From Deinandra increscens subsp. villosa (taxonomy: Eukaryota; Streptophyta; Magnoliopsida; Asterales; Asteraceae), in assembly GCA_039602395.1 (NCBI GenBank), contig JBCNJP010000017.1:15464315-15528314 (forward strand): DNA of 64,000 nucleotides, in the 5' to 3' direction. This document shows positions 1-9,990 of the stretch, piece after piece. The translations under genes were made by a program, and so were the position numbers. The notes beneath the pieces are model-generated. The model saw only the letters and a program-made list of their open reading frames with translations, did not search any database and was not told where the DNA came from. Position 1 is the first letter of the stretch. Each line of letters begins with the position of its first letter.

Positions 1-58
1 AGGATTCGAACCCAGGTACCTAGCATACAAACTAAAGCTACTAACTAGTGAGCCAAGA
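1..58 (-). repeat. tRNA-like head of a SINE (or tRNA pseudogene), cut by window edge
   Basis: On the minus strand, positions 12-2 read GGTTCGAATCC, an exact match to the RNA polymerase III B-box consensus. About 33 nt upstream, positions 55-45 read TGGCTCACTAG, a fair A-box. The spacing suits a tRNA-derived SINE promoter. The body and tail of such a SINE would lie left of the window, so the identification stays tentative. A degenerate tRNA gene is the alternative; no complete cloverleaf can be tested here. Confidence 0.4.
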
Positions 59-100
59 TGTCCGTGTGTGATTACTCTGGAATGCAGTATATATATCTTT

Positions 101-256
101 AAGGAAAAGTCAACAGGGGAAGGAAGCAAGCAAGCTGGCATGTTCCCTTATTGACCTTCCTGTTAATATATAGATAATTTAAGGAAAAGTCAACAGGGGA
201 AGCAAGCAAGCTGACATGTTCCCTTATTGACCTTCCTGTTAATATATAGATAATTA
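101..256. repeat. Tandem duplication, 80 + 76 bp
   Basis: Copy 1 (101-180) and copy 2 (181-256) start with the same aaggaaaagtcaacagggga and end in tagataatt. They differ by a 4-bp indel in the ggaagcaagcaag run and one substitution (tggc/tgac). Confidence 0.9.
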
Positions 257-466
257 CCTGCGCGCATTAATCTCTTCAATAAACAAACGGGAAAATAGCA
301 CATCGATTCTTTGGGTAATCATCAAATTTTTGCAGGTACCATGCATTTTGCAGCTGTAAAGATCAGATCATACTTATCCTTGGCCAATGAGCACATAAAG
401 GGTGTGGCATGATGAATCTGACTAGAAAAGTCAAAATAAATCTCAAATTGACAGATATCAAAATGC

Positions 467-533
467 AACCATGTATAATCAAGAAATCAGTTAGCTGAAA
501 ATCAACCATGTATAATCAAGAAATCAGTTAGCT
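467..533. repeat. 30-bp direct repeat, two copies
   Basis: An identical 30-bp unit is present at 467-496 and 504-533. A separate 25-bp direct repeat (ttaacaaagaaattcaaggc...) occurs at 845-869 and 1161-1185. No function is apparent; both probably reflect slippage or gap-repair duplications in the captured or flanking DNA. Confidence 0.85.
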
Positions 534-1944
534 TACCAGCTCTCTCTATTCTTATCCTTGGCCTCTTTTTCATATATTGTTCGCTCATCAACTTAGACAT
601 TAAGATAAAGTATCTGGCCTCCAAGGGTTGACATTCCAGCATCTTTAACCCATATGACAAAACATAAATGCATCAGATGAAGAATCATCAAACCAATTAA
701 GTCAAATGAACATTCATTAGATTCATACAACTAAACACAACCTCTATACATAAAGGAACACCTCAACTCACACATAAAAACAATACAACCTGATCGAATG
801 CTTCTTGTCTACAATTGGAGTCGAATGCTTTAACTGGTCGAGTTTTAACAAAGAAATTCAAGGCAGCAGAAAATGCAGTCAACGACTCAGCAGCCCACCC
901 AGACGGGTCTAAACAGCAGCAGCAGCCCAAAGCAAGCCTCGAAGTCCAAAACTGAAAAAATACAAGAACCAAACAACGAACGATAATTAGAACTGGAAAT
1001 AGATGGCTTCAATAACATGTATTAGGGTAGAATGTAAGCTACTAGCTTGAAGAGATAAAATATCACCTGGAAAGACAAGCATGTACTAAACATGAGTACC
1101 AATATGAACTCGAAGTATTGGTCAATTAACCATAATGATTCAACAACCCCTTCTGCATAATTAACAAAGAAATTCAAGGCAGCAGGAGTAAAGTTAACCA
1201 AGAACAACTCAGGATAAAATGACACAACATTTCCTTGTCGTTAACCAAACGGATAAAATTAAACAATAAAGGCAGAAGCAACATAAGAACATCACCTTAA
1301 ATAACGAAGAACAAACAGTAGAAGCGACTTTCAACACCTGCATCGCCAAAATCAGAGGCAATGAGCAGAGATAAACAAAAACTAAAACGACCCAGCCACA
1401 CAGACATTTACACAAACACATAAACTGCAACTGATTATTCACAAACAAAGGAACAACACAATTACCTGGTCATAGATGTGCACCCAATGATCTAATTAAT
1501 GATAGCATAAGAGGGTGAACAACAATCCACCTTATTAGAGGGGAAATTCCTGGGATCAAGACAATCACTAGCGGACTGAACCCAAGAATAGCAAGGGAAA
1601 CATATAGGGCCACACGCAAAGCCTTCAATGGTAATTATAGTAGAATACACACAAATGTCATGACAAATGTCAAAAGTTGTAAATGATAATAAAAATTGAC
1701 ACCCTATATTTGAAGATCCTTTACCAGTACCCCATTCTCCTAACAACTAACCCCTATTTTACGTCCACCACAGATAAAAAGTTAAACACTAACACATTGT
1801 TTTATATATTTAATAAATAATTAAGCATGACCATTATTCCATTGATATATGTTCACATGGTAATTGCATATTACAGTCCAAACACCATTATCTTCTAAAA
1901 TGACATCTGATCTTGAATAGAGTATAAAAATGGGAGTAATATAC

Positions 1945-2042
1945 CTTGTTCAATACAGAGAATGCACTTCTTATAGGATAGTGATCATCCATGAAGCCCA
2001 CCACACATAGACCATTTCTGTTATATGAATGGAGCTTATACT
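1945..2042 (-). pseudogene. Captured YKT6-like (longin R-SNARE) exon
   Basis: A 98-nt minus-strand exon is bounded by TTTTTTGATAG on the 5' side and by AAG|GTATAT on the 3' side. In frame it encodes YKLHSYNRNGLCVVGF then MDDHYPIRSAFSVLNK, which I recognise as the longin-domain segment of plant YKT6-type SNAREs (EYKVHAYNRNGLC...GFMDDHYPVRSAFS). In its parent gene this protein helps ER-Golgi and vacuolar membrane fusion. Only this exon was found; the SNARE motif and the lipidated C-terminal cysteines are absent. It lies on the same strand as the reticulon-like exon upstream and the two join in phase (1 nt + 2 nt). I infer capture by CACTA-A; a complete YKT6 gene should exist elsewhere in the genome. 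Confidence 0.7.
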
Positions 2043-2204
2043 CTATCAAAAAATGAAGTACAAAACCTGTTTTGCCATCAAAAAAAAATATGACAAGTGT
2101 AACAAAGTATTGTAGTAATATAGGATGAATAATGGTCGGATAGTACATAAATAATACATAAACTAAAAACAGTCACCCACAACCATGAAACCAAAAGATC
2201 TTAC

Positions 2205-2274
2205 TCATGTAAATTAAAGTCAAGAAATTGCACCAGCTACCAACAACTGAGAGCACCCACAATCCAGCAACAAC
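2205..2274 (-). pseudogene. Captured reticulon-like (RTNLB) exon
   Basis: A 70-nt minus-strand exon is preceded by TTGACAG and followed by GTAAG. It translates to VVAGLWVLSVVGSWCNFLTL followed by IYM. That is the signature of the second hydrophobic hairpin of plant reticulon-like proteins (V[VI]AGLWVLS[IV]VGS.CNFLTL), which shape tubular ER membrane. The N-terminus, first hairpin and C-terminal tail of a reticulon are not found nearby, so this cannot encode a working protein. It sits between two unidentified small exons and the YKT6-like exon, all minus strand and all with GT-AG borders, which points to a chimeric captured transcript inside CACTA-A. Confidence 0.75.
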
Positions 2275-2472
2275 CTGTCAATATCAATCCATGTCAAAAA
2301 TCATATTTCTTATGTATATATTGAGAAGTAAGAGTAAAAAGATACACAAAAAAACTTCATCACAAAAAACAATAATAGAAAACCAAATGTAAGATCAGAG
2401 AGTTCCTGTATCACCTAAAACACTACAAATCTACAAACTAAAGCAAATCAATAGAAATGGAAGCAAATGCAC

Positions 2473-2681
2473 CTTTCCTGTGCACACACCTCGTGATAAG
2501 GCCTGCAACAACAAAAAACAAACTCAGGCCAGCAAATGTAACAATCGGAGCTGAGAAACACATGCAATCACAATTCCAAGATAACATAAACAATATATGA
2601 GGATGGATTAGGTCTCAGAAGACAGGGTAGAAGTCGACATTACCTCTTCAATTAAGCTTTTGGTCACATGTGTACTAGTGC
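2473..2681 (-). pseudogene. Two small exon-like blocks of unidentified origin
   Basis: Exon-like blocks at 2681-2644 (38 nt, after CTGCAG, before GTAATG) and 2502-2473 (30 nt, after TTGTTGCAG, before GTGCAT) have canonical splice borders on the minus strand. Read together they give STHVTKSLIEEALSRG followed by VCTGK with no stop, and continue in frame into the reticulon-like exon. I do not recognise the peptide. They may belong to the same parent gene as the reticulon exon or to a third donor. Confidence 0.4.
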
Positions 2682-2869
2682 CTGCAGATTCCACCCAGAT
2701 CCATCTTTTATTAATATGAACAATTATACCTATACCGCTAATTTGAAGATTAAAACTATAACTGATTATAAATCCCTAAAGTACCAGAATATAAATTCGA
2801 ACAATTATACCAAATCTCTGCCTAATTAGCAATTCAATCAGATTAGAATTTAGGGATCTAGTATCGTAC

Positions 2870-3240
2870 CTCTTGTGCCTTTGAGCAAATCACAACGCTT
2901 CAGATATGAACATTCAGATCTAGGGTTTCAAGAAGACCGAGAAAGAGTTCGGTGATTATAGTTCCGGTGATGGCAAATCCGACGAGGAACGACCAGTTTG
3001 GTGATTTTGCCGAAGATTGATTCTTCTGTGTTGCGACGAGAAGTAGCGTGTTTGTGGGTTTAGGCCGCCGACTGTTTGTGGGTTTAGACCGCCGTAATTG
3101 CGCTCTCAGAGTTGCCGAGGGAGAAATTTGGTCGGAGGAGTGGTCGGAGGAGTGGTCGCGAGGCCGGTGGCTGAGGGAGAAATTTGGGGGGAGGCGACTG
3201 GCGAGGGATTTAGGGCGACTGGCGAGGGATTAGGGTTATT
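2870..3240 (-). other. 5'-UTR-like first exon inside CACTA-A
   Basis: Read on the minus strand this block begins with AAACCC/CTCGCC-rich sequence, contains TTGAAACCCTAGATCTG and ends at a plausible donor, AAGAG|GTACGA. It resembles a plant 5' leader. It directly abuts the CACTA subterminal region. The complete copy at 20117 has a different but similarly leader-like block at the same place. No start codon in frame with the downstream exons was found. Confidence 0.35.
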
Positions 3241-3259
3241 TTGAGAAAGAAAGGTGAGT

Positions 3260-3481
3260 AATAGCGGGAGTGAATTTTTTAGACAAAAGTTTAAGCGGGA
3301 AAATAAAACATAAAACGACAGTAAAAGATGACGCGCACTTTTTAAGGTGTACTCCGTGTTTTTTTTTTATTTGTTTATGACAGATATTTATGACAGAATT
3401 TTAATGACACGCGTATTTGCGCGTCATAAAACTGTGCGTGTCATCGTTCGCGCGTCAAGAAAAGCCCTTTTTCTAGTAGTG
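3260..3481 (-). repeat. CACTA-A terminal inverted repeat and subterminal repeats
   Basis: The TIR CACTACTAGAAAAAGGGC ends at 3481. Inward lie multiple GACGCGC, GCGCGTCA and TGTCATAAA motifs, then a stretch matching 20290-20400 of CACTA-C (cgttttatgtttt..., cccgcttaaa...). The shared subterminal block supports mobilisation of both copies by the same transposase. Confidence 0.8.
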
Positions 3482-3488
3482 CATGCCC

Positions 3489-3988
3489 NNNNNNNNNNNN
3501 NNNNNNNNNNNNNNNNNNNNNNNNNNNNNNNNNNNNNNNNNNNNNNNNNNNNNNNNNNNNNNNNNNNNNNNNNNNNNNNNNNNNNNNNNNNNNNNNNNNN
3601 NNNNNNNNNNNNNNNNNNNNNNNNNNNNNNNNNNNNNNNNNNNNNNNNNNNNNNNNNNNNNNNNNNNNNNNNNNNNNNNNNNNNNNNNNNNNNNNNNNNN
3701 NNNNNNNNNNNNNNNNNNNNNNNNNNNNNNNNNNNNNNNNNNNNNNNNNNNNNNNNNNNNNNNNNNNNNNNNNNNNNNNNNNNNNNNNNNNNNNNNNNNN
3801 NNNNNNNNNNNNNNNNNNNNNNNNNNNNNNNNNNNNNNNNNNNNNNNNNNNNNNNNNNNNNNNNNNNNNNNNNNNNNNNNNNNNNNNNNNNNNNNNNNNN
3901 NNNNNNNNNNNNNNNNNNNNNNNNNNNNNNNNNNNNNNNNNNNNNNNNNNNNNNNNNNNNNNNNNNNNNNNNNNNNNNNNNNNNNNNN
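3489..3988. other. Assembly gap of exactly 500 N
   Basis: Five hundred consecutive N bases, a conventional scaffold-gap size rather than a measured length. It begins 8 bases beyond the CACTA-A end, so the right flank and TSD of that element cannot be checked in full; only catgccc remains. Open frames across the Ns are meaningless. Confidence 0.99.
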
Positions 3989-5030
3989 TTTAGAAGACAA
4001 TAAATAAATAGTGGATATATATATCCAAAATTAGAAGATTCGTTACAATAAATAAATAGTGGATATATATATATATCCAAAATTAGAACATACACTTGTA
4101 AATGTTTATTGGCGGGAAAAATTATTGAGGATGAATGTGGTGGTGCCACATGGCAAATTGTGGTGCCAAAAACTTTTCTTTTATTATATATATAGATGGG
4201 AAGTAAATTACTGCATATTGTATCAAATAAATAAAAGGGGATGTTTAAATTATGAAAATACCCTTCATTAATATCCTATTTGACTGATTTCAACCGTTAA
4301 TTTGGATGAAAATTTAAAAAGTGACCAAAATTGAGAAAATAATCAAACCTCAAGCCCTGAAATGTTATAATTTCATAAATTGGATTGAAAGTGTTAAAAT
4401 ATGCAAACCTTGAGAACTAAAAGCGAAGTTTACTCTTTTTACTCTATTTTGTTTCTCTTTTTACTATATATTATTCCAGCCAAGTCATGAGTAACAAATA
4501 TTTTGTTTGAAATCCATTATCAATTTCATCTCGTCTTCATATCATCTAATTGTATAGAATTAGCTAGTTCTCTTCATAACCTATAAAAATTAATTAAAGT
4601 GACATGTTTGTAATCATACCGTACATTTGATAGAGAGTTAATATAAAATTAAGTATAATTAAACACTGCTCCTTATTTGTTTATAATGTCTTATGTCTAA
4701 TGTTAACGCTTGCATGTAATTAGGTTTCTTATTGTTATTATTTTTCATGTGATTTTTTTAGCCTCATTTGGTTGGTTGATCTTTTTTTTTAATTGTGTTA
4801 AAATGTCTTTGTTGTGTACATGTTTCTGTTTGGTATACTCCTGCTCATTTATTATGTAGCTTTTTCACCGTTATTTATTGTACTTTCTTTCTGTTTTTCC
4901 TTGAAGTTACGTATAAAAGCGGTACTTTCGATCAAGATGTGATGATGGCCACAATAAGAGAATTATTTTTATTAACATTATTATAAGCGTTGATAAGTTT
5001 TAAAAATTATCGTAACGAGATGTTTACCCA
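3989..5030. other. AT-rich DNA without recognised gene; one tandem duplication
   Basis: A 40-bp unit (acaataaataaatagtggat...) at 3997-4036 recurs at 4045-4088 with a 4-bp longer AT run; each contains a ggatatatatatcc palindrome. The remainder is AT-rich and shows no coding pattern. The short open frames at 4059-4271 and 4795-4986 match nothing I know. Confidence 0.5.
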
Positions 5031-5690
5031 CCTCGCGCGTTGCTGCGGGGTTGAATTTATATACTGAACGAAAGTACAAAAAGTTAAGTGGTATAAAACG
5101 TAAAAGTTTAAAAGTCAGAAAATTAAAAAATTAAGAAGTATAAAACGTAACAGTCTAAAAGTCTTGTAGTGAAAGTATAAAAATATAAAAAATGTACTAA
5201 GTTAAGTGGTATAAAATGTAAAAGTCTAAAAGTCTTGTGGTGAAAGTATATAACTATAAAAGTATACTAAAAACGAAAGTATAAAAGTTAAAAATTTTGT
5301 GGTCAAGGTAGAAGACAACAAAACTTAAAACAAAAAAAAATTAAAAGTTAGAGGGTAAAAAAGTGAAGGGGTATAAAACGTAAAAGTCTAAGAGTCTTGT
5401 AGTGAAAGTATAAAACTATAAAAATATACTAAAAACGAAAGTAGAAAATTTAAAAGTTTCGTAGCCAAAATAGAAGACAAGAAAACTTAAATTAAAAAAA
5501 ACTTTAAAAGTTAAACGGTACAAAAAGTAAGAGTATGAAACAATGTGACCAAACTATGAAAACTAAAAATTTACTATTACGTTAAAAAGAAAAAGAACAA
5601 ATCGTAAAAGCTTAGGGTAGAAAGCGTCAAAGCACCAAAATCACGTGACCAAAGTTTAAAAAATTAAAAGTCTACTATTCATCTTAGATT
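5031..5690. repeat. GC hairpin followed by degenerate A-rich tandem repeats
   Basis: Positions 5031-5050 (cctcgcgcgttgctgcgggg) form an imperfect GC-rich hairpin in otherwise AT-rich DNA. To its right, degenerate units of the type aacgaaagtataaaa, gtataaaacgtaaaagtc and taaaagtcttgtagtgaaag recur to about 5680. Helitron ends often carry such a hairpin, but I could not find a TC start or CTRR end, so no class is assigned. Confidence 0.45.
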
Positions 5691-6599
5691 TTGATTGTAT
5701 AATATAATAATATATTTTATTAGCATTATAAAATATTCCTTTTTTATAAAACTCTTGAAAGTTAGGTCTAAATATTTTGTAAAATATAAACAAACAAAAT
5801 ATACCCCTATGATCAATCTATTTAGTATTTAATTTTTAAATTAATTTGGTGCGATTATGATGTCTAGTATTAAATGGCGGTGGAAATATCGAACCTTGTT
5901 CACAAACAAAATCTTTAGGACGGTTTGACCTAGACAATAAGCATCAAATAGTCAAACGTACGAAAACGCGCAAAGCCGCAAACAGCAAATAAACTATATT
6001 AACCGCATGCAGTCGTGGATTCTGTCTTTGTCAGCAATTTTTTTTATTTTCCTTTCTTTATTTGTATTTTGTAATTTTCATTACCATCGAGTCATCGACC
6101 ATCCTTCTCAACCTCCTTCTTCTAGAATCTCTTTATAGTAAACATTGTTTCCTGATTTCTAAATCCGTCGTATCTGTTTTTTATAGAATTTGAACCTATA
6201 AACATAACTTTTTTGTAAGCTATCATTTTCGATCAAACTATCCCGTTGAGGATGATTAACCTTTTTTAGTACACGAAACTAAAAATAAGGTTTCTATGTT
6301 CGAGAAGTGAAGTTTTATATCGGCAAACATTAAGATGCTATATCGATTGGCTCGAACTCGAAGGAAGAAATTGCAGTTCTGATTGTTTGAAGCTTAGGTT
6401 TTAATTTGTGGAAGATATAAATCAAAGTCTTGAGTCTCTCTTAAAGTAGTCTTAGTCTTGAATATAAATCGAGTCGCAGGTTCTGACGTTCTATTGTGCT
6501 TCTATAGTTTAATGGTTGCCTTCTAGGGAATTAGGTTATGAGAGATTTAGGAATTAAAAAAAAAAACTTTTTTGGAAGACAGAAAGTTTATAAAAACTT
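5691..6599. other. No recognised feature
   Basis: This AT-rich stretch has no long open frame, TIR, LTR or RNA-gene motif that I can see. Confidence 0.4.
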
Positions 6600-7250
6600 T
6601 GGCTAAGGCAGCCAAAAGCAACAGACAATTACATCAATAAGAGTCGGTTGATAAGCCACTCGGTCCACGATAATGTACACTTCCTATTTCTATTAGAAAA
6701 CTAGAAATAAGAAAATAAGAGAATATTATCAAACAGATTGTCGTTCCTAATACGCGAAGGATTAAAAATGTTGTCGTTTCTAAACTTCCAAATAACCCAC
6801 CATGTCGTAAAACAAACCACTTCAATGAGGGTTTTCTTCTCCTTATTGAGACTCGAAGCATCCATCAGAGCAAGCAAATTCATCGCAGCTAAAGGCGTGA
6901 TACACCCAACCTGTAACCATTGAGCAATCAAGCCCCAAATCTTCTTCGCAATTCCACACGAAACAAAGGTATGAGCGACCGACTCAACATGCACGTCGCA
7001 AATCGGATAGTGAATATGTGGAATATCAAACTCTCTTCTACTCAAATTTAACAAAGTAGGAAGTCTATCCAAAATAATTTTTCAAGCTAAAATGTTTACC
7101 TTCCTCGGGACAAATTTATTCCATCCCGTCGCATGATCAAGCGAAGGTAAAGTGTTCCCGATCAATAACTTTTCTCACAGTCTTCACCTTGAACTCAAGT
7201 TCCCCATCTAACGACCAATCCCAAGAATCATAAATATTTGAAAGAGTAAA
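6600..7250 (-). pseudogene. 5'-truncated LINE (non-LTR retrotransposon) tail
   Basis: Minus-strand frames encode the zinc-binding tail (zf-RVT) that follows reverse transcriptase in plant L1-type elements: VPRKVNI...ILDRLPTLLNL, then CDVHVESVAHTFVSCGIAKK and IWGLIAQWL. The C-x-E-H-x-C spacing and the W residues fit that domain. The frame is broken: one Trp codon reads TGA near 7090 and a 1-nt shift occurs near 7160. Downstream (6600-6660) is the usual LINE 3' region (TTGGCTGCCTTAGCC). There is no reverse transcriptase or endonuclease; the element begins at about 7250, directly against the hAT transposase. 5' truncation is normal for LINE insertion, so it probably jumped into the hAT. Confidence 0.75.
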
Positions 7251-8198
7251 GTTCTATTTGGTGAATATCTTATATATTTCACCACATTGCGAATAGAATC
7301 AATAGTACCATCCTCCGCCTTCAACCCATCTTGAACAATTAGGTTAAGAATATGGGCAATACATCTAACGTGTAAATACTTCCCATTACATAATAGCCCA
7401 GGTAACCTATTACTCAACTCTCTAATCGCGACATCATTGGATGACGCGTTGTCTAGTGTGAACGTCATTACATTCTCAATCCCCCACTCAAATAGACACT
7501 CTTCAATAGCACTAGCTATCACATCACCCTTATGGCTAAAAATCGGTTTAAAGTTGATGATTTTTTTTTTATAGTTCCACCCATCATCAATAAAATGTGC
7601 AGTCAGACACATGTAAGTAATTCTCTGATTCGATGTCCAAGTATCCGTTGTAAATGACACCCTCGGTTTACTTTTTACGAAAAAACTTTTTAGCTTCTTT
7701 TTTTCTTCTAAAGTTGTTAGCAATGTCGCGCGCCAAAGTAAACCGAGAGGGTAGTTTTAAATTCGGACAAAGTGATTGAACAAAATTTATAAACCCAGGG
7801 TGTTCAACAAGTGAAAAGGAAAGCTCACATTCAACAAACAATCTAATCAACAATTGTCTAACCTTAGATGGGTCATACTTCCATGGTTTAAGAACTGTTT
7901 GTCCTGCTTCATTTTCTTCCACGCTCATGTTTGCTTGTTTTTCTCGAGCTATTATTGCCGGGTTTGATCTGCAAGTCTCTAGATGTCTATTTAGACCCGA
8001 TGTGCCATTTGAACCAGAGTTGCAACATAAATTGTCCTCGCAAAACATGCATTTAGCTTTATCGATTCTATTCTCGTCAATAAACCGAGTGAAATACTTC
8101 CAACATTCTGCCTTTGGAGTTTTTTGTTTATATTTTCTTCTAGGCTTTTTAGTGGGTTGTTCTTGTTCCATGACTGAAGTCAAGATAGAAGAAGGCAA
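7251..8198 (-). pseudogene. hAT transposase (zf-BED type), truncated and frameshifted
   Basis: Two overlapping minus-strand frames form one broken transposase. The first (8198-7668) has a basic start KKPRRKYKQKTPKAECW, then a BED zinc finger with CMFC and H-x-E-x-C (GTSGLNRHLETC), then the hAT N-terminal region. The second (7723-7208) has VSFTTDTWTSNQRITYMCLT and HFIDDGW, VMTFTLDNASSND, HVRCIAHILNLIVQDGL, which is the catalytic-core start of RICESLEEPER/DAYSLEEPER-like hAT proteins. The shift lies in an AAAAAG-rich run near 7690. The C-terminal half, including the dimerisation domain, is missing; the LINE tail begins where it should continue. Confidence 0.85.
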
Positions 8199-8754
8199 GA
8201 AGCGCTGATTGAAGAAGAAGAAGTAAGAACGACGATGTTGAATCAGAGAAAAAGAAGAAACATCGCTGATTTAGTGATTTAGGGTTTCTGCTATGTCTGT
8301 GAATCAGATTATCGTAGAGAAAGAAGAAGCGTGAAACGTCGCTCTTAGATGACGTAAAGAGAAATTGAAAGGTCGTATATTTTGGTAACTAATATCCTAA
8401 TTTATTGGAGATTGAAACAAATTAATTTAATTAGTTGATTCTTTTGATTTTATTTATAAACTCTTACCGTATATATTGTATAATTGATAATTGATTCTTT
8501 TGACTTTAAATTAACTAATTAAATTAGGTAATTAACTTAATTAGTTATGGTAGTTTATTTTATTATTTATTTATTTATGTATATTTACTGGAAATCGGTA
8601 TTTAATATATATTCGCGGGATATATCCCGAATCCCGTAAAAATGAAAAATCAAAACCCGATTCCCGACCCACGAATTATATTAACGGGATTGGCGGGTCG
8701 GTTTCGCGGGACAAATTCGGTTTCACGTGAAATACCCGGTTTTTGCACAGGCCT
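8199..8754 (-). mobile_element. 5' end of the hAT element with TIR
   Basis: Upstream of the transposase on the minus strand, the sequence from 8754 reads TAGGCCTGTGCAAAAACCGGG, a typical plant hAT start (YAGGCCTGTGCA), followed by alternating CGGGA / CCCG motifs (8590-8745). The opposite TIR was not found at the low-coordinate side, consistent with loss of the element's 3' half, so the expected 8-bp TSD cannot be tested. Confidence 0.6.
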
Positions 8755-8792
8755 AGACGTTGGTCCCCTAGGGGGGGGGGGGGGGCGAGGAT

Positions 8793-8958
8793 TGTAACAT
8801 CCCACATTGGTGGGGAGGAGAACTAAGCATCGCTTTATAAGGGTGTGGATACCTCCCCTACCAAGTTGCATTTTAAAACCGTGAGGGGCGGATGCCTGAG
8901 GGCATGCCGGCTGCCAAAGCGGATAATATCTTGGTTGCGACGGGTCTGGGCTGTTACA
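8793..8958. mobile_element. TRIM-like solo LTR, 166 bp
   Basis: The segment starts TGTAACATCCCACATTGG and ends GGGCTGTTACA (TG...CA with TGTAACA/TGTTACA inverted ends). Its middle carries ggataatatcttgg, and ccaaagcgga, which is widespread in short TRIM LTRs of plants. There is no internal region and no second LTR nearby, so it is a solo LTR. The flanks (aggat / atact) do not match as a TSD. A run of 15 G lies just outside at 8771-8785. Confidence 0.65.
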
Positions 8959-9750
8959 ATACTAGTGGGGTGATTTATATATATCTACTAGGCCTAGAAC
9001 TTTCCTTAAAGAACGCTCTACTACGATTTCAAAATCAAGTAGGATCATTTTGTCACATCCTAACCGACGGCGGAATACGTCGGAGTGCGATGATTTTCCA
9101 GACACACAACACTAATTAAATGTTGCGATATTCTTAATCAACTCATTTCACTCAAATCAATTAATATATAATAATTCAAATATAATAACAGACTAATTTA
9201 GGCCACTCTATGTGACGCCCACTCCCAGACTTGACACCAGGAGGGGTCACTCATCGGATTTACTCATGAACACGTGGCAGCACAGAGATAAGCAGCGAAA
9301 AATTTAAAACTTTATTTATTATATAAGCCAAGTACGTAAAGTAATTGAGATAATTTACAATCTATCTATATAGCGACTAACTATATTAGTCTTTATTTAT
9401 CTACAACTATGCCAGCACCTCCAACAGCTCCTCTAATAGCTTGCCCGATCATTCTCTTATCACGAGGGCTCCGCCCTTGCTCCCAGACATCTCACCTAAA
9501 CCTGACATACATATGGTTTTGGGAAAAGGTCAGCTTACGATGGTGAGTTCTACATTTTAAAAACGTTACCTCGTTTGTGAGGTTAAAACCTTTGAACCTG
9601 CAAAATCCCTTTTTACAACATTTATCAAGAATAACACATAAGAAGTCATACATAACATAACATCAAAATCATACACGTTTCTCTAAAAAACATCTACCTC
9701 AATAACCTTTAACTCCTACTACCTGAATTCCACACACCTCCATACCTTCT

Positions 9751-9990
9751 GGTCTCGAATACTGCTTAGGTGACTTTATCGGAAGCCCCCAACCTCAGTA
9801 CCGACAACCGCTCCATTTCTTCTATACCTTCCCGGTCTCGAATACTACTCAGGTGACTTCATCTGGAAGCCCCCGACCTCAGCAACGACAACCGTCCTGC
9901 ATTCCGTTCTTCCAGTTTCGAATACCGCTCAGGTGACTTCATCTGGAAGCCTCCCAACCTCAGTATCGACCTCTGTTCACGTAACCTTAA
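9751..9990. repeat. Three tandem units of about 80 bp inside the solo LTR
   Basis: Units start at 9751, 9834 and 9914 with ggtctcgaatactgct-like sequence and share tgactt-atctggaagcc and cctcagta-cgac. A second pair (gtatacaggatgtaccagcg) occurs at about 10148 and 10217. Confidence 0.8.

Larger units (their letters stand above)
1..3481 (-). mobile_element. CACTA-A: CACTA (En/Spm) transposon right end carrying host exon fragments
   Basis: The minus strand from 3481 begins CACTACTAGAAAAAGGGC, a CACTA-superfamily terminal inverted repeat. It is followed by a subterminal block to about 3260 rich in GACGCGC / GTCAT motifs in both orientations, where transposase would bind. The same TIR and subterminal sequence recur in the complete element at 20117-24526, so both belong to one family. 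The inner sequence contains a UTR-like exon and several GT-AG-bounded exons on the minus strand, with no transposase recognised; I infer a non-autonomous, gene-carrying copy. The other end is not in the window, so the left boundary is unknown and some of 1-1900 could be flanking DNA. No coding exon was recognised in 1-1944. Confidence 0.7.

Noticed and set aside
3347..4149. Long open frames across the N gap
   Set aside because: They consist almost entirely of undefined bases; the ends are CACTA terminal sequence and AT-rich DNA.
8771..8785. G-run as regulatory or G-quadruplex signal
   Set aside because: An uninterrupted homopolymer next to a solo LTR; most likely slippage or sequencing uncertainty, with no supporting context.
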